Assembly: GCA_022264855.1 (NCBI GenBank)
Contig: JABYQU010000001.1
Location: 1,736,001-1,800,000, forward strand
Length of the DNA stretch: 64,000 bases
Source: Lenzites betulinus
Taxonomy: Eukaryota; Basidiomycota; Agaricomycetes; Polyporales; Polyporaceae
Direction of reading: 5' to 3'
The notes under the pieces are model-generated. The model was not told where the DNA came from. It worked only from the letters and a program-made list of their open reading frames with translations, and ran no database searches. A program made the translations under genes and the position numbers. Below are positions 60,636-64,000 of the stretch, piece after piece; positions within the stretch are counted from its first letter, which is position 1; every line of letters starts with the position of its first letter.

Positions 60636-61515
60636 TTCTACACCGTTGAACGAATTTTTGGGTGCTTTTTTGCAACGCGAGGCCCGAGACGGACCTTGCT
60701 CGACTACATTTGGCAACGGCACGGCGGTAGACATCAATATTTCATACCTCTCTGGCCGCAGTCAGCCATACACACGCGCACGCAGGTATCCGGGAGGGAC
60801 AGGCTGTACTTAGGGAGGTATACGAGTAGGGCCGGGCCGTATATGCCAGAAGGAGATGAGCATCCTATGTAGCGAACTATCAAGAGGAAGGAACATGAAC
60901 GGATGAGAAAGGCCGGCACACAACGGGTAACACTAAGTGGGGCATAAGGGGGGGGAGGGGAGAGCGGCCGCCGGAGGGGAAGAGGAAGGGCGGGCGTGGG
61001 AGACGGTACAGAGGCGATCCAGACACAACCAGACATGAGCACAACCATCAGAAGGTGACAAAATGGAAAGAAGAGGCGTAAGAGGGTCGCAAGGCAGTAA
61101 AGCGTCATGGATCGGGAGGAAATATCGGATAGGAGAGGGCTGCTTGGGAGATCGCAGCCGTTACATGGGGGGGCTCGGTGGCGTGGAAAGAGCGGCGCGT
61201 GGTGCCATGGTGCTGGCGAGAGTGGCAGGAAAACATTTCCCAACTATGTACAGTAGTAGTAGTATTGCAGTGCTCCTGGCGGACGTCGCGCGGCCCCGAA
61301 CAGGCGGGCGCGTGGACGAGCGCCCCGGACGGAAGGAGATCATGATGGGCGAGGACGTCGCCGGTAGGACCGCTGAGGAAACAAATGACAAAAGGAGGCG
61401 CAGGACAAGGCGGAGGCCGAGGCAGAGACGAGGCAAACAGGAAGATGGGTGCGCGCGGTAGCATCAGGATCCGCCGGCCGGACACCACATGCCCAGACGG
61501 GGCCCGTCCACCCAT
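60636..61515. other. Intergenic region after the tRNA
   Basis: 880 bp: tRNA terminator T-runs, then the 3' flank of the G-alpha gene. There are G-rich runs near 60940-60965 and 61166-61172 (plus). No coding frame is supported. Confidence 0.4.
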
Positions 61516-63116
61516 CTATAGAAGGCCACATTCCCGCAGATGCAACTGCAGCAGGATATCTTGGATGGCGCTCAAGACGACTGCATGAGCAACAGTCCGA
61601 TGTGTTACCGGTCAGAAGTGCATCGGGGGAATGATGGGAACAACGAAAGCCGGATGGTGGTGTAGCGCGACATGGCGGTGGCACATCAGGATGGCAGCGT
61701 GTGTAACATAGGATATGTAAGGGGGTATCATTAGCGCCGCGTCAAGCTTCTGACAGAGACCGAAACACGTACACTTGATCTGCTGGGTGTCTGTTGCACA
61801 GGTGTAGTGTGCGTAGATCTGCTTGGTCGCCGCGCTCTGATTGAGCGAGACGAAGCGGTGGAGCAGGTAGTTGCATGCTGCGTCGTAGTCATCGCCGCCG
61901 TTGTAGTCGGGGAAGTAGTCGCCTAGTGGTGACCGTGGCAGCTTCTCCGCGAACAGATCAATCTTGTTAAGGAAGAGGATCTAGAGAAGACGTCCGTTGT
62001 GTCAGTATCCCTCAACTGTGCTCTTCGCGAAGCAAAGTTCCGCTGCAGTAGGCAATGGCACTTACGATCGAGGTCTTGACGAACCACCTCGAGTTGCATA
62101 TTGAGTCGAACAGGGTCAACGCTTCCTGCATACGGTTCTGCGGGCGGAGGGGTTAAAGTTGGTCACAAGGTCTCGCAGCAGCGCGAATAAGGACATACCA
62201 CGCTCTCGTCCTCGTACAGCATCTGGTCGTACTCGCTTAGTGACACCAGGAACACCAGCGCAGTCACGTTCTCGAAGCAATGAATCCACTTCTTACGCTC
62301 CGACCGCTGACCTCCGACATCGAACAGCTTGTACGTGAGCTCGCCGACCTTGAAGGTGGTCTCCGTGATACCAGTCGTCTTAACACGCGAGCGCAGGATA
62401 TCCTGGTCGGTAGGCATGTAGTTCGGTGCGGACATGCGGTCGATGGCGTTGAAGTAGTATACGGCGGAGTCGTTGAGCTGGAACTCGCGCGAGCGACGCA
62501 CGGCTTCCTTCACGCTGGGGTCCTTCCACAAACCACGGATGGCGTCGGCGAGGTCCCGCGGCATCACATCACCTTCTATCTGGCCAGGCAGAGAGAGGAT
62601 GATGCTTCGGCGCGCGTCGTTTTGGGGAGAAAGCTGGATGTCGAGATGCGGCATCGCCTCCAGAATGGCACTGTGGGGAGCGGAGCAAGTTTAGCGTTTG
62701 GTTGCGAGGGCTTCGGGAAGAGACAGGGAGTGGACGTACCGCATAGACTGGATAGTGTTGGAATAGATAATCTCCTTGTACGAATCGCGCTCCTGCTCGT
62801 TGTAGCCGCCGTGGTGGATGAGCTTCATTTGCTTGAGCACAGTCGACTGGGGGAGGGAGGGGGGAGGGAAAACGCGTAAGGATTTGGCTGCGTCAGCAAA
62901 GCAAGGGCACCAACCTTGCCAGACTCTCCGGCACCCAGCAGCAACATCTTGATCTCGTTCTTCGCCATCATGCGGTCGCGCTTGAGCTGGCTCTCAATCT
63001 CGTCATTGCCTGAGGGGGAGGAGGAGTGAGCGGGAGAACAACAGAGGGGGAAAAGACGACGGATACGCACGGGCCTTGGCCTCGTCGTCGATGCCGGTGG
63101 ACTGGACGCAACCCAT
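61516..63116 (-). CDS. Heterotrimeric G-protein alpha subunit
   Basis: Seven exons (minus order): 63116-63071, 63009-62915, 62846-62740, 62670-62199, 62137-62066, 61980-61773, 61580-61516; 354 aa, the standard length. MGCVQSTG gives the myristoylation (Gly2) and palmitoylation (Cys3) sites. P-loop GAGESGKST, switch I with the catalytic Arg in RSRVKTTGI, switch [18 protein letters not shown] with the catalytic Gln, NKID and TCATDT are all intact. The C-terminus ends LRECGLL, with the Cys at -4 that marks the Gi-like class coupling to seven-helix receptors. In basidiomycetes such subunits signal for nutrients or pheromone. The last intron is 192 nt, the others 61-85 nt. Confidence 0.94.
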
Positions 63117-63695
63117 GTTTGGTAGGAGTAGGGTGGGCGGGGAGGGGGTGGCGAAGGAGAAAGAAAAGAGCGGCGGGCTGGGGCGGCAGAAGCCTAGAGG
63201 GCGGTGGTGGAAGAGGAGGAAGAGAGGCGGAGGGAGAAGGCGACGGGGGCGGCCAGACGCTCGCCAACAACAAGCATCCGCCCTTCTGCTTCCGCCACGG
63301 CGTCTACCGCTCCGGCACCATCCAACAGGCGCCCGCTCCGTCTCACTCTCATGTCTGATTGGCGACCACTCTCCATCAAGACCCGCCCGCGCGACGCGCT
63401 CGCATCTGCCCTCGAGTCTCGCCGTCTGCACTGTGCAAATTGTGATCGACATTAGAGAGCGTAGCTAAAGAGCAGTAACCGTGTGCAGGGGGTGTTCAAG
63501 ATGCGGTAGGTAGGATATCTATGCAAATATTTACGGGACGGTGCGCGCGCAGGTACGTTTGACAGTCGCTGTATACTTGTACACGGCCATCAGAACAAAT
63601 TGCCATGGCACACCTCCAGGCCGAGGCACAGTGCGTGGGCAAGCGCTAGCGCCGCCCGCTGCTGCCCCGCCGCGGGCCACCAGGCATCCTCGACG
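63117..63695. other. Intergenic region, G-alpha promoter
   Basis: 579 bp. C/T-rich leader (read on minus) up to about 63240, then the promoter. No gene is supported. Confidence 0.4.
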
Positions 63696-64000
63696 TCAAC
63701 GTCCAAACAGTGCGAGCTGCAGCAAAACATACACATGAAGCACATAAAACTCGACCATCGGAAACACCCTCAGGACGGCAAAGCCGCCCGCGTGTCGGCG
63801 CGCCACCGTCTGCAGCACCGCTGTGGCAGCGGGCACAGCTGCGGCTGTCCCGCCCGTCACGGATCGATCGTCCTCGTCTGCCTCGCCGCAAATCTCGTCC
63901 CACTCCGAGTCCACCGAGCGTCCCCCATCGCCACCCTGGGCAGGAGCGACGACGGAGTCCGACAGCGATAGATCCTCGAAAGCGGCGCAGCAGCTGTCGC
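63696..64000 (-). CDS. 3' end of an unidentified gene (partial at window edge)
   Basis: A minus-strand frame open from the right edge to a stop at 63696, about 101 codons. It reads DSCCAAFEDLSLSDSVV, SVDSEWDEICGEADEDD, an Ala/Thr-rich helix (GTAAAVPAATAVLQTVARRH), then FPMVEFYVLHVYVLLQLALF as a C-terminal hydrophobic segment. A tail-anchored or membrane protein is suggested. Family not recognised; the rest lies outside the window. Confidence 0.5.
   Translation of the reverse strand, partial: DSCCAAFEDLSLSDSVVAPAQGGDGGRSVDSEWDEICGEADEDDRSVTGGTAAAVPAATAVLQTVARRHAGGFAVLRVFPMVEFYVLHVYVLLQLALFGR

Overview
The window is nuclear DNA of a filamentous basidiomycete, most likely an Agaricomycete of polypore type. 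The evidence is gene structure (dense short introns, mostly 44-110 nt, with GTRNGT donors), GC-rich coding sequence with C/T-rich leaders before start codons, and gene content: a trifunctional TRP1, a Zn2Cys6 regulator with an RRGPDKRPG linker, DUF6593-type proteins and a chromodomain Ty3/gypsy element. Species is not assigned. I built the exon models by hand from splice signals, frame continuity and recalled family sequences. Their exon lengths sum to whole codons, but none has been checked against RNA.

Layout: 1-9278 holds an SQS1-like R3H/G-patch protein (5' end probably off the window), an MMTAG-domain protein, a DUF6593-like protein and a small P-loop kinase-like protein. 9712-13060 (minus) is a ten-exon Zn2Cys6 transcription factor with a 5-kb gene-poor upstream interval. 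18057-25000 holds a lipidation-signal protein (possibly LAMTOR1/Ego1-like), COG3 and ELP6 head to head, and a small secreted QxW protein. 25541-33640 holds a SEC2-domain protein, a PWWP protein with an LEDGF-like C-terminal domain, a 2OG-Fe(II) oxygenase and a second DUF6593 protein.

36043-45982 is the most striking part. ATG22 (vacuolar amino-acid effluxer) is cut in exon 8 by a 7340-bp Ty3/gypsy chromovirus with identical 365-bp LTRs and a 5-bp target duplication (ATCAC). The element shows a Tf1-like self-priming signature, a candidate -1 frameshift site at the gag stop, a 541-nt ATG-free leader that stays open in the gag frame, two in-frame stops in reverse transcriptase, and an unusual set of reading frames after integrase, including zinc-knuckle motifs.

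46403-49497 is LRO1 (phospholipid:diacylglycerol acyltransferase) with three microexons of 9, 5 and 6 nt. 50050-52762 (minus) is an FAD-dependent halogenase with a repetitive proline-rich tail. 55152-56469 is a multi-pass membrane protein. 57084-60185 is TRP1, with a 735-nt intron carrying a long hairpin. 60543-60635 is an intron-bearing tRNA-Ser(CGA). 61516-63116 (minus) is a G-protein alpha subunit, and 63696-64000 (minus) is the 3' end of another gene. The genes are mostly housekeeping (RNA processing, Golgi tethering, tRNA modification, lipid storage, tryptophan synthesis, signalling) and do not form one pathway or cluster.
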